Source: JASGDC01 sp047608145
GTDB taxonomy: Bacteria; Actinomycetota; Actinomycetes; Actinomycetales; Micrococcaceae
Direction of reading: 5' to 3'
DNA length: 10,257 bases
NCBI GenBank assembly: GCA_047608145.1
Contig: JASGDC010000007.1
Coordinates: forward strand, 1 to 10,257
This document shows, piece by piece, positions 1 through 6,627 of this stretch (the first letter of the stretch is position 1; each line of letters starts with the position of its first letter). The position numbers were made by a program, and so were the translations under genes. The notes beneath the pieces were generated by a model. That model worked only from the letters and a program-made list of their open reading frames with translations. It was not told the DNA's origin and did no database searches.

Positions 1-125
1 ACACACCAAGCAGAATATTGATTAAAACCCATAAGCTAACTTTAGAAGCTAACAAACAGGCCTACATCACAGAAAAAATAACCCCTACAAAGAAAAATAA
101 CAACACATTATGGCCTATAACTCTA
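1..125. repeat. Left arm of a 125-bp perfect inverted repeat
   Basis: These bases are the exact reverse complement of 10131-10255; I compared them block by block without a mismatch. Identity stops at 126 (A here, G in the other copy). The arm contains an internal direct repeat, AAGCTAAC-TTTAG-AAGCTAAC, at about 34-54. On the plus strand the frame starting at position 3 is open from the window edge to a TAA at 129-131, so the repeat may carry the 3' end of a gene lying outside. I infer a dispersed element, probably longer than what is visible; the family is not recognised. Confidence 0.95.
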
Positions 126-159
126 AAATAAGATATAGAAGAATCCCAAGATTACTTAT

Positions 160-217
160 CAGTACTTTTGGTTACTTTCAGTATGTTTAAACACGCTTAA
201 TATGCCGAAAAGTGCTG
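160..217. other. Imperfect hairpin downstream of the broken hydrolase
   Basis: CAGTACTTTT (160-169) can pair with AAAAGTGCTG (208-217) with one G-U wobble, and GG/CC can extend the stem past a bulge. The loop is long (about 33 nt) and contains the palindrome GTTTAAAC. It lies just past the reconstructed stop of the minus-strand hydrolase and could end its transcript, but no T-run follows on the minus strand. The rest of 126-234 shows no gene. Confidence 0.25.
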
Positions 218-234
218 AAGGCTATGAACTTAGG

Positions 235-1253
235 CTAACTATAGAGTTTGCTGGATAGAAATTTTTGGGTAGTTACAAACATTTTGTCTGATTGTGGATA
301 ATTAAAGTCGAATTGATACTCATGAGGTAGGGATGGAACTGCATCATTGAAAAATTCTTCATGCACCTCTACACCTTGGCTCTTTAATTTCTTTGCGAAA
401 GGTTTTGATTGGTCTTTTGTTAGAGCATCGCCGTTCCACTACTAATCAAAGTTGGTGGGAATTGTGAAGTAGTGTGATTGATAGTGGACATTTCAGTAAA
501 GCCAGCTTCATTAGTGGTTGCTTGGCGTAGACCTTCACGAGCAGCGGAAATAATACCATCTTTATCGTCAAGTAAACGTTCACCAGTAAAATTATTTAAT
601 GCAGTTAAGTCAAATACTCCGCAGTTCAGCACAACACCCTTTAAGTCATTTTTAGATCTGTCTAGAGTTAGTTTTAGTTGTTTTGCGTAGCTAGGATTAG
701 TAACAAGTGCTGCCAATTGGCTGGTTAATTGTGCACCGGCCGAGTCTTCGGCAATTACGACTTTTGACATGTCGATATTGTATTTATCTTGATTTTTCTT
801 TAAAAATTCTAACGTTTTATTAAGGTAATCGATTTGTGCAGGATATTTATACTCCGGCGCAAGTGGATAATTTAAAGAAATGCCAGCATAACCTTTGTTT
901 TGTTCGGTGCCAACTGTGAGCATTTTTAAGTATGGATTTACTGATTCTTTATTTCCAATTGACCAGCCACCACCGTGAATCCAAATTACTACGGGAAGTT
1001 TTTCTTTTTCTTGCCCTTTAGATTTCATAATGTCCAATACAGTGAAGCGACCTTTGTCACTATATTGAATATTGGTTTGAGCAGTAACATCATTTGCTTG
1101 CTTTTGTGCAATCTTTACATTTTCTTTAGCGCTTTTGTGGAATGCAGAATGCAAAAAAGAATTACCAGCCCAGGGACTATATCGGTATATGAGTCCTACC
1201 ACTATAAAAAGCACCAAAAGTGTGCCTGAAAAGACCAAGAAAATCTTACGCAT
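235..1253 (-). pseudogene. Frameshifted membrane-anchored alpha/beta hydrolase (HSL-type esterase)
   Basis: The ORF starts at 1253 and reads 277 residues to an early stop at 420. Residues 4-24 form a hydrophobic signal anchor. HGGGW at 93-97 is the oxyanion-hole motif of the hormone-sensitive-lipase/acetyl-esterase group, and the nucleophile is Ser171 in AEDSAGA. The frame ends in ISSGTAML, just where the catalytic Asp motif should be. Shifting frame at 429/430 gives SSGTA-DALTKDQSK and then 64 residues including LPHEYQFDF, with the expected catalytic His at reconstructed residue 311, ending in TAG at 237-235. One lost G (GCGGAT to GCGAT) explains it; the intact protein would be about 339 residues. 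The first Gly of GxSxG is Glu here, a second possible lesion. As written, the product lacks both Asp and His. A sequencing error cannot be excluded. It is divergent from the MFS gene, and its ribosome-binding site is weak. Confidence 0.85.
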
Positions 1254-1345
1254 ACTAGTAGTACTACACCATTTTTAATTGAATATGGGGTATTCGTTGA
1301 TAGTCATTAATTTTTTATCACTTATTTTAGTAGGTAAAAGCGTAG

Positions 1346-1373
1346 TTGACTTAAAGTTTAATGCTAGGATTAT
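1346..1373 (+). promoter_or_regulatory. Candidate promoter of the MFS-esterase operon
   Basis: TTGACT (1346-1351) is followed after 16 bp by GATTAT (1368-1373), five of six and four of six matches to the sigma-70 consensus. It would start transcription near 1380, about 55 bp before the MFS start codon and just upstream of the palindrome at 1399-1412. Confidence 0.4.
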
Positions 1374-1398
1374 TAGTGTTTCCCAAAGATAACTAAAT

Positions 1399-1412
1399 GG
1401 ACGGTACTGTCC
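1399..1412. promoter_or_regulatory. Near-palindromic candidate operator
   Basis: GGACGGTACTGTCC is a 14-bp palindrome except for one symmetric pair (GGAC-g-GTAC-t-GTCC). It is GC-rich in an AT-rich intergenic region and sits just after the predicted transcription start, a position where a repressor would block elongation. The symmetry resembles TetR-family operators, but no regulator gene is in the window, so the binding protein is unknown. Confidence 0.4.
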
Positions 1413-1435
1413 CCACTTACTGAAAGAGATTTTTT

Positions 1436-2698
1436 ATGTCTGAGGCAACTTTAAAACAACCTAAGACTAACATGAGTAATGGAACTAAATATTTCATCAA
1501 TTTTTTGGTGTTTTTTACTTATGTTTTATTTGCACTGTTATGGAAAGCAGGGGATTACTATATAGCAGAATTTCCTTTTAATGCTTCAGAAATAGCATTG
1601 CTAACTAACGCAATTAGCTTCGCTAAGATTTTCGGTAGTCTAGCAGCTGCTGTGGTATTAATACGTTTAGGTCAACGAAAGGCTTTTGCTGTAGGACTTT
1701 CTCTAGTTATTGTCGGAGTTGCAATTGTCGGCTCAATGGGAGTATTCCCACTTATTTTCTTAATTCGTTTCATAATGGGTCTTGGCGGCGCATTCTGTGT
1801 AGTTTATATGAGTTCAGTAGCAGCAAAGCTACTTGAAGGTAAAGCTCTTCAGATTATGAATGGTATTAACGTAGTTGCTTTTAACGTTGGTATGGTTTTT
1901 GCACTTATCTTTGCAAAAGAAATGAAGCTGAATATCCAAGATTCAATTTGGATTATTGGCGCAATGGTAGTTACTGTTTTAATTACTTGGTTGCTAGTTA
2001 CCAAGAATTTGCCTGACAATGCTACGGCAGCAGATAAAAATGCAAAGCCTTATTCATTGAAAGAAGGATTTAAAGACAGGTTTAACCAAATCTTTGCTTT
2101 CACATATTGTGGAATGCTTTCATACTACATCGTAGCTTTTACGTTCTTGCCACCAGCAGTGGTGTCATGGATTATGTTATTTGCTTTAGTAGGTGCGGCT
2201 CTGGGTACCGTTATTGCTACATTTATTACTCGAAAAGCTGAATTTGTGGCTTTCTGTGGTTTATTGCAAATCATCTTTGCCTCTTTGTTAATCGTATTTG
2301 CTAATTCACCTTTAAGTACAGTATTTGCAATCTTGTTAGGTTTATCTTTGAACATGCCAACTGCATCATATGCGCAGTTAGCATTCCTACGCCCAGGAGT
2401 TTCTACTAATGAAATTTCAGTAACTTTCTCAATTTCAAGTTCAGTTAGTTATGGCTTTAGTATTATTGCAATGCAGGCATTTGGTTTCTTAACTGATATT
2501 ACTGGTGGTTTAACTCCACAAAATACCCCAGTTTCATCGATTCCAAGTATTTTTGTAGTATTCGTAGAAAGTATGTGGTTCTTTGGTGCTCTTGGTTTGG
2601 TTTATTATTTCCGTAAAGTAGCTAAAGAAACAGTAGAACTTGATGACGAGAAAGAAGAATTAGCGTTAGAAAGTACAGAACGACTTACTAACGTTTAG
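1436..2698 (+). CDS. Major facilitator superfamily transporter
   Basis: This 420-residue protein has about twelve hydrophobic segments starting near residue 20, the usual size for the major facilitator superfamily. Between the second and third segments, RLGQRKA (77-83) resembles the superfamily's motif A. GLGGAF (115-120) lies in a following helix. A charged central loop near 190-215 divides the two six-helix halves, and the C-terminal tail (about 397-420) is acidic and cytoplasmic. It should be a secondary transporter in the cytoplasmic membrane; direction and substrate cannot be read from sequence. The ATG at 1436 follows a purine-rich GAAAGAGA. The esterase starts 35 bp after the stop with no terminator between, so the two are probably co-transcribed and may handle one compound, for instance uptake of an ester followed by hydrolysis (inference). 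Confidence 0.85.
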   Translation: MSEATLKQPKTNMSNGTKYFINFLVFFTYVLFALLWKAGDYYIAEFPFNASEIALLTNAISFAKIFGSLAAAVVLIRLGQRKAFAVGLSLVIVGVAIVGSMGVFPLIFLIRFIMGLGGAFCVVYMSSVAAKLLEGKALQIMNGINVVAFNVGMVFALIFAKEMKLNIQDSIWIIGAMVVTVLITWLLVTKNLPDNATAADKNAKPYSLKEGFKDRFNQIFAFTYCGMLSYYIVAFTFLPPAVVSWIMLFALVGAALGTVIATFITRKAEFVAFCGLLQIIFASLLIVFANSPLSTVFAILLGLSLNMPTASYAQLAFLRPGVSTNEISVTFSISSSVSYGFSIIAMQAFGFLTDITGGLTPQNTPVSSIPSIFVVFVESMWFFGALGLVYYFRKVAKETVELDDEKEELALESTERLTNV

Positions 2699-2733
2699 TT
2701 TTCGGGTAATTCTATAACTGATAGGAAAATGAT

Positions 2734-3684
2734 ATGACAACTTCTTCAAAAGTTTCTCCAAAACTACAAGGTTATTTGTCGCAAGTTAACGAGGCTGGTA
2801 AGAAGGCGAAAGAGCAGGGAATTGAAGCTACTCCAGAGACTGCACGAGCAGCACTTGCTTCTTTAAACCAGTTCAATGAACCACAACCAAAAATATCTGA
2901 AGTTAAAGACGCTAAGTATCGTTACAAAAATGACGGTGAAGATATTTCAGTACCACTTCGTATCTATAACCCTAACCCTGATGAAAAACTAGACACAATA
3001 ATTTTCGTACATGGTGGCGGACATATGTGTGGTGATTTAGATGTTTATGATAATCAAGTTCGTAAACTTGCAGAAGCAACTGGAATGATAATTATTTCAG
3101 TGTTCTATCGTCGTTCTCCTGAAAATAAATATCCTGCTGGTGTGGAAGATACTTATGCAGTATTTAAAGGGATTGATGAAATTGTCGCTGACTACAAAAC
3201 AACTGGTAATTTCTATGCAGTTGGTGACTCTGGTGGTGGTGCAACTATTGCATCAGTCGGTCAACGTGCCATTGAAGATGATTTTACTAAGATTTCAAAA
3301 CAGGCTTTAATCTATCCAAGCCTTGATTACACTTTGAGTCAACCTTCAGTAGAAACATATGCGGAAGGCTATTTCTTAGATAAAGGCCGTACTCAGTGGT
3401 ATTTTGATAACTATTTTCCAGAAGGAGTAGATCGGAAGCAAGCTTCACCAGTATTTGGTCCATACTCTGCAACTATGCCAGAAACATTAGTAATCTCTGC
3501 TGGTTGTGATATTTTGCAAGATGAAGGCAAAGAGTATGTGGCACAAATTAATGAAGCAGGTGGTAGAGCAAAATACATTTTGATGCCAGGGATGATTCAT
3601 GCTTACCTATTCTTCGAGACTATGGTTTCTGAAGAATGTGCGCAGACTTATGAATATATTGCTGATTTCTTAATAGGGAATTAG
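2734..3684 (+). CDS. Alpha/beta hydrolase, HSL / acetyl-esterase family
   Basis: This 316-residue soluble protein has no signal peptide. It has the complete catalytic set of the hormone-sensitive-lipase-like esterases: oxyanion motif HGGG at 93-96, nucleophile Ser166 in GDSGGG (164-169), Asp259 in SAGCDIL and His289 in MIHAY. The N-terminal 60 residues form the usual helical cap. It should cleave short-chain carboxylic esters in the cytoplasm; the natural substrate is unknown. The start at 2734 follows a modest TAGGAAA. It is the second gene after the MFS transporter. Its stop overlaps by 4 bp the stop of the convergent ogt gene. It is related to the broken hydrolase at 235-1253 only at family level: that one has an anchor and different motif context, so they are not recent duplicates. 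Confidence 0.9.
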   Translation: MTTSSKVSPKLQGYLSQVNEAGKKAKEQGIEATPETARAALASLNQFNEPQPKISEVKDAKYRYKNDGEDISVPLRIYNPNPDEKLDTIIFVHGGGHMCGDLDVYDNQVRKLAEATGMIIISVFYRRSPENKYPAGVEDTYAVFKGIDEIVADYKTTGNFYAVGDSGGGATIASVGQRAIEDDFTKISKQALIYPSLDYTLSQPSVETYAEGYFLDKGRTQWYFDNYFPEGVDRKQASPVFGPYSATMPETLVISAGCDILQDEGKEYVAQINEAGGRAKYILMPGMIHAYLFFETMVSEECAQTYEYIADFLIGN

Positions 3685-4169
3685 TCCTTAGCTTCTCTAT
3701 CCAGCAAACTTTGTTTTAACGGCAAACCCCACCTACCAAAACCACCGAGACTACCATCACCTCGTATTACTCGATGGCAAGGGATAAACAAGCCAATATG
3801 GTTTTTGCCGCAGGCAGTAGCAGCTGCTCGGTATGCCCTGGGGTTACCAGCTGCTTCAGCAAGCTCGCGATAAGTTAGTGTTTCGCCTGGTGGAATTTGG
3901 CTAATACTGTGCCAAACTTCCATAATAAATGGGGTACTTGATACCGAAAGTGGAATTTCAGCCACTGCTTCAAAATTACCGGAATAGTAGTCTTCTACAG
4001 CTTTTGTAAATTCTTTGAGTGGATCTTTCTTTAAAACTTGAACATGCGGTAAAGATTCTAACAAATCTAATTCGTTATCGGTCCAGCCGGCAGCCAAGAT
4101 TTTATTTGGATTGGCAATAATTGTGAAAGGTCCATCCGGAGTATCTAAGGAAGTTGTAAAGTAGTCCAT
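3681..4169 (-). CDS. ogt: Methylated-DNA--protein-cysteine methyltransferase
   Basis: This 162-residue protein removes alkyl groups from O6 of guanine in DNA by transferring them to its own cysteine, a suicide repair reaction. The family signature is PCHRV, with the acceptor Cys131, followed by GDGSLGGFGRWG (137-148), which forms the rest of the active-site pocket. PPGETLTYRELA (93-104) leads into the helix-turn-helix DNA-binding helices, and RAYRAAATACGKN (111-123) is the region that carries the Arg finger. There is no Ada-type N-terminal regulatory domain, so it is the Ogt/MGMT form of normal length. A good ribosome-binding site (AAAAAGGATA on the minus strand, about 4179-4188) supports the ATG at 4169. 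It is divergent from tig with only 75 bp between, and convergent with the esterase, overlapping it by 4 bp. Confidence 0.95.
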   Translation of the reverse strand: MDYFTTSLDTPDGPFTIIANPNKILAAGWTDNELDLLESLPHVQVLKKDPLKEFTKAVEDYYSGNFEAVAEIPLSVSSTPFIMEVWHSISQIPPGETLTYRELAEAAGNPRAYRAAATACGKNHIGLFIPCHRVIRGDGSLGGFGRWGLPLKQSLLDREAKD

Positions 4170-4200
4170 GATTTGTTTATCCTTTTTGGTATGTATCGTT

Positions 4201-4206
4201 TATACT
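4201..4206 (+). promoter_or_regulatory. Candidate -10 element of tig
   Basis: TATACT lies 38 bp before the tig start codon in the ogt-tig divergent gap. I see no convincing -35 at 16-18 bp. A second match, TATAAT at 4225-4230, is too near the ribosome-binding site to be the main start. Confidence 0.35.
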
Positions 4207-4244
4207 TATAGGTATTGTTTTAATTATAATTCAGGAGAGTTTAA

Positions 4245-5831
4245 GTGAAATCACAGATAGAAAAAATTAGTCCTACTCATGCAAAAATTACAATCAATGC
4301 AGAGTCTGACGAATTAAAACCAGCTATCGATAAAGTTTATAAGGAAATTTCAGAGCAGATTAGCATTCCTGGTTTCCGTAAAGGTAAAGTATCACCACAA
4401 ATTATTAAGCAGCGTGTCGGTGGTGGCTACATCCTTGAAAACGCAATTAATGAATCACTAAATGATTTTTATCAGCAGGCTATTCAAGAGCATGATGTTA
4501 TGCCACTTTCACAGCCAGATGTTGAAGTTTCAAAGATGCCTAACCCTGATACTTTTAAAGGTGACCTTGAAGTTGTGCTAGAGCTTGATATCCGCCCTGA
4601 TATCGACCTTCCTGATTATAAGAACCTCGAAGTTGAAGTTGATGAAGCAAAAGCTGATAAAGAAGATGTAGAAGCAGAGTTAACTACGCTACGTGAGCGT
4701 TTCGGTACCCTTAAGAGCGTTGACCGTCCAGCCAAAGATGGTGACTTCGTATCAATTGATATGACAGCTAAAGTTGATGGTGAAGAAGTTGATTCAGCTA
4801 AGAATATTTCATATCAGATTGGTTCTGAAGAAATGCTTGAAGGTATTGACGAAGCTCTTGATGGTTTGAGTGCGGAAGAAGATGCAACATTCAATACTAA
4901 ACTTGCTGGTGGCGAGCACGCCGGTGAAGAAGCAACTGTAAAGGTTGAAGTTAATTCTGTTAAAGAACGCGAACTTCCAGAGCTTGATGATGAATTTGCT
5001 CAGATGGCAAGTGAGTTTGACACCGTTGATGAGCTTAAGGAAGATCTTGAAAAGCAGGTTGCTGACCGTAAAGTTAATGAACAGCAGCTACAAGCTCATG
5101 ACCGCACATTGGACATTCTTATTGAAAAAGCAGAAATTCCAGTGCCAGAGAAGTTAATTGATGAAGAAGTTAAGCGCCACTTTGAACAATCTAGTGAAAG
5201 CCTAAGCGATAAAGAGCATGAAAAAGAAGTACGTGAAAATGCTGAAAAGAGCTTCCGTACTCAGCTACTGTTAGATACTATCGCTGAAAAGGAAGAAATT
5301 CAGGTAGGCCAGCAAGAACTTATGGATTATATCGTAGCTTCAGCTGACCAGTATGGAATGGATCCTAACCAGTTTGCACAAATGTTAGATAGTTCTGGAC
5401 AAGTTTCTCAGATTGTTGGCGAAGTAGGGCGTCGTAAAGCTCTTACGACTGTAGTATCAACTGCAACTGTTAAAGACAGTGCTGGTAAAAAAGTAGAACT
5501 GCCAAGCTTGGTAGCAGATGATAAGCAAGCTGATGCTGACAAGACTGATAGTGCTGCAGAAGAAAAGACTGAAGATAAGAAATCTGAAGAGGCTGAAACA
5601 AAGTCAGAAGTTTCAGCTGCTAATAAAGAAAAGAAGAAGTCAAAGAAGGCTAAAGCAGACAAGTCTGAAGCTAGTGAAGCTAAGAAGCCAAAGAAAACTA
5701 AAAAGGCTAAAGCAGATAAAACTAAGACTGAAGATGCTAAAAAGCCAAAAAAGACAAAGAAAGCTAAGGCAGACAAATCTGAAGCTAAAGATTCTGAAAA
5801 GAAGACTGCTAAGAAGAAAACTGATAAGTAG
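4245..5831 (+). CDS. tig: Trigger factor (ribosome-associated chaperone, peptidyl-prolyl isomerase)
   Basis: Trigger factor binds at the ribosomal exit tunnel and shields nascent chains. The N-terminal ribosome-binding domain contains the signature GFRKGK (43-48). An FKBP-type isomerase domain spans about 145-240, beginning near RPAKDGDFVSIDM and ending near VEVNSVKERELPE. The alpha-helical C-terminal chaperone arms run from about 250 to 415. The start is GTG at 4245, preceded by an excellent AGGAGAG at 4233-4239. At 528 residues it is about 95 longer than the E. coli protein (432). The extra part is a low-complexity tail from about 423, first acidic, then lysine-rich, with three 19-residue repeats. 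The rest looks functional. Transcription ends at the strong hairpin at 5874-5920. Position ahead of clpP1 is typical of many bacteria. Confidence 0.97.
   Translation: MKSQIEKISPTHAKITINAESDELKPAIDKVYKEISEQISIPGFRKGKVSPQIIKQRVGGGYILENAINESLNDFYQQAIQEHDVMPLSQPDVEVSKMPNPDTFKGDLEVVLELDIRPDIDLPDYKNLEVEVDEAKADKEDVEAELTTLRERFGTLKSVDRPAKDGDFVSIDMTAKVDGEEVDSAKNISYQIGSEEMLEGIDEALDGLSAEEDATFNTKLAGGEHAGEEATVKVEVNSVKERELPELDDEFAQMASEFDTVDELKEDLEKQVADRKVNEQQLQAHDRTLDILIEKAEIPVPEKLIDEEVKRHFEQSSESLSDKEHEKEVRENAEKSFRTQLLLDTIAEKEEIQVGQQELMDYIVASADQYGMDPNQFAQMLDSSGQVSQIVGEVGRRKALTTVVSTATVKDSAGKKVELPSLVADDKQADADKTDSAAEEKTEDKKSEEAETKSEVSAANKEKKKSKKAKADKSEASEAKKPKKTKKAKADKTKTEDAKKPKKTKKAKADKSEAKDSEKKTAKKKTDK
5634..5804 (+). 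repeat. Three 57-bp in-frame tandem repeats in the trigger factor tail
   Basis: Residues 464-482, 483-501 and 502-520 align without gaps. Each begins KK(S/T)KKAKADK, followed by an acidic/serine/threonine stretch, and the first two end in AKKP. This is a histone H1-like, lysine/alanine-rich, disordered pattern. The nucleotide sequences are similar but not identical, so the repeat is not a very recent expansion. Confidence 0.9.
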
Positions 5832-5839
5832 TAAGATAA

Positions 5840-5850
5840 CGCCATTAGCG
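5840..5850. promoter_or_regulatory. ClgR-like operator upstream of clpP1
   Basis: CGCCATTAGCG, followed by AAC and preceded by ATAA, matches the actinobacterial ClgR consensus as I recall it (WNNWCGCYNANRGCGWWS) at all defined positions except the central A, which is T. ClgR is an activator of clpP1P2 in Corynebacterium, Streptomyces, Mycobacterium and Bifidobacterium. The site is centred near 5845, about 59 bp upstream of the start predicted from the -10 at 5892, a usual activator distance. Confidence 0.65.
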
Positions 5851-5873
5851 AACAAGCGAAGCTTTAATCACAT

Positions 5874-5920
5874 AAAAGTTCCTCTCCACTGTATATTAAA
5901 GTGGAGAGGAACTTTTTATT
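5874..5920 (+). terminator. Rho-independent terminator of tig
   Basis: A perfect 17-bp stem pairs 5874-5890 with 5900-5916, with a 9-nt loop (GTATATTAA) and an overlapping run of T at 5913-5917. The core CCTCTCCACT / AGTGGAGAGG is GC-rich. It lies 43 bp after the tig stop and directly before clpP1. Because the stem is symmetrical with A-run and T-run on either side, it could also act on the opposite strand. Confidence 0.93.
5892..5897 (+). promoter_or_regulatory. Candidate -10 of clpP1, inside the tig terminator loop
   Basis: TATATT sits in the loop of the terminator hairpin. The -35 region at 17 bp (CACATA) is poor, as expected for an activator-dependent promoter. Transcripts starting near 5904 would carry only the right arm of the stem, so they could not form the terminator. 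This is inferred from spacing to the ClgR-like site. Confidence 0.4.
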
Positions 5921-5942
5921 TCTAAAGAAAAGGCGAAGTTTA

Positions 5943-6560
5943 ATGACTGATATGGATATGCCAAAGGCTCAAGAAGGCACACCTAACCCACAGGATGAGT
6001 ACATCTTTAATCGTTTGTTAAAAGAACGTATTATCTGGCTAGGTTCAGATGTGCGTGATGACAATGCAAATCAAATTTGTGCTCAGATGATGCTACTTGC
6101 GGCAGAAAATCCAGATGAAGATATCTGGCTTTACATCAACTCACCAGGCGGGTCTATTACCGCTGGTATGGCTATCTATGACACTATGAATTTCATCCCA
6201 AATGATGTTGCAACTGTTGCAATGGGTATGGCTGCTTCAATGGGACAGTTCTTGCTTTCTTCGGGAGCTAAAGGTAAGCGTTATGCTACACCTAATGCTC
6301 GTATTTTGATGCACCAACCTTCTGGTGGTATGGGTGGTACAGCTTCTGATATTAAGATTCAGGCAGAGTTAATCTTAGATATGAAAAAACGTCTTACTGA
6401 ACTAACTGCAAAGCAGACTGGACAGCCTGTAGAAAAGATTCTAAAAGATGGTGATCGTGATAGCTGGTATACAGCTGAAGAAGCATTAGAATATGGCTTC
6501 TTTGATAAGATTGTAGATTCAGCAGATCAAGTATCTGGTGGCGGTGGTACCGCGAAATAG
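5943..6560 (+). CDS. clpP1: ATP-dependent Clp protease proteolytic subunit ClpP1
   Basis: This serine protease subunit assembles into heptameric rings and degrades substrates unfolded by ClpX or ClpC. Taking ATG 5943 as the start gives 205 residues (MTDMDMPK). The catalytic triad is Ser99 in MGMAASMG, His124 in ILMHQPSGG and Asp173 in DRDSWYTAEEALEYGF. INSPGGS (66-71) is the substrate-binding strand. The sequence resembles mycobacterial ClpP1 (for example RIIWLGSDV, ASMGQFLLSSGAKGKRY) rather than ClpP2. An upstream in-frame GTG at 5901 would add 14 residues but lies inside the terminator stem and lacks a ribosome-binding site, so I reject it; the purine-rich AAAGGCGAAG lies just upstream of 5943. 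A ClgR-like operator precedes it. No terminator follows before the DMT gene. Confidence 0.96.
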   Translation: MTDMDMPKAQEGTPNPQDEYIFNRLLKERIIWLGSDVRDDNANQICAQMMLLAAENPDEDIWLYINSPGGSITAGMAIYDTMNFIPNDVATVAMGMAASMGQFLLSSGAKGKRYATPNARILMHQPSGGMGGTASDIKIQAELILDMKKRLTELTAKQTGQPVEKILKDGDRDSWYTAEEALEYGFFDKIVDSADQVSGGGGTAK

Positions 6561-6627
6561 CCTAATAAATATTGTGTTGTTTTTATAAAACCATCATAAA
6601 GTAAGTTAACAACAAGGAGTTGTTTTT

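Noticed and set aside
5634..5804. A CRISPR-like array
   Set aside because: The repeats are directly adjacent, in frame and coding within tig, without spacers.
5408..5925. Several long open frames on both strands over the trigger factor tail
   Set aside because: They are shadows of the lysine-rich repeats, whose AAG/AAA/GCT codons leave few stops in other frames; their products are low complexity and lack start signals.
5901..5942. In-frame GTG start for clpP1 giving 14 extra residues
   Set aside because: It lies inside the right arm of the tig terminator with no ribosome-binding site, and the added residues do not resemble ClpP N-termini; ATG 5943 fits better.
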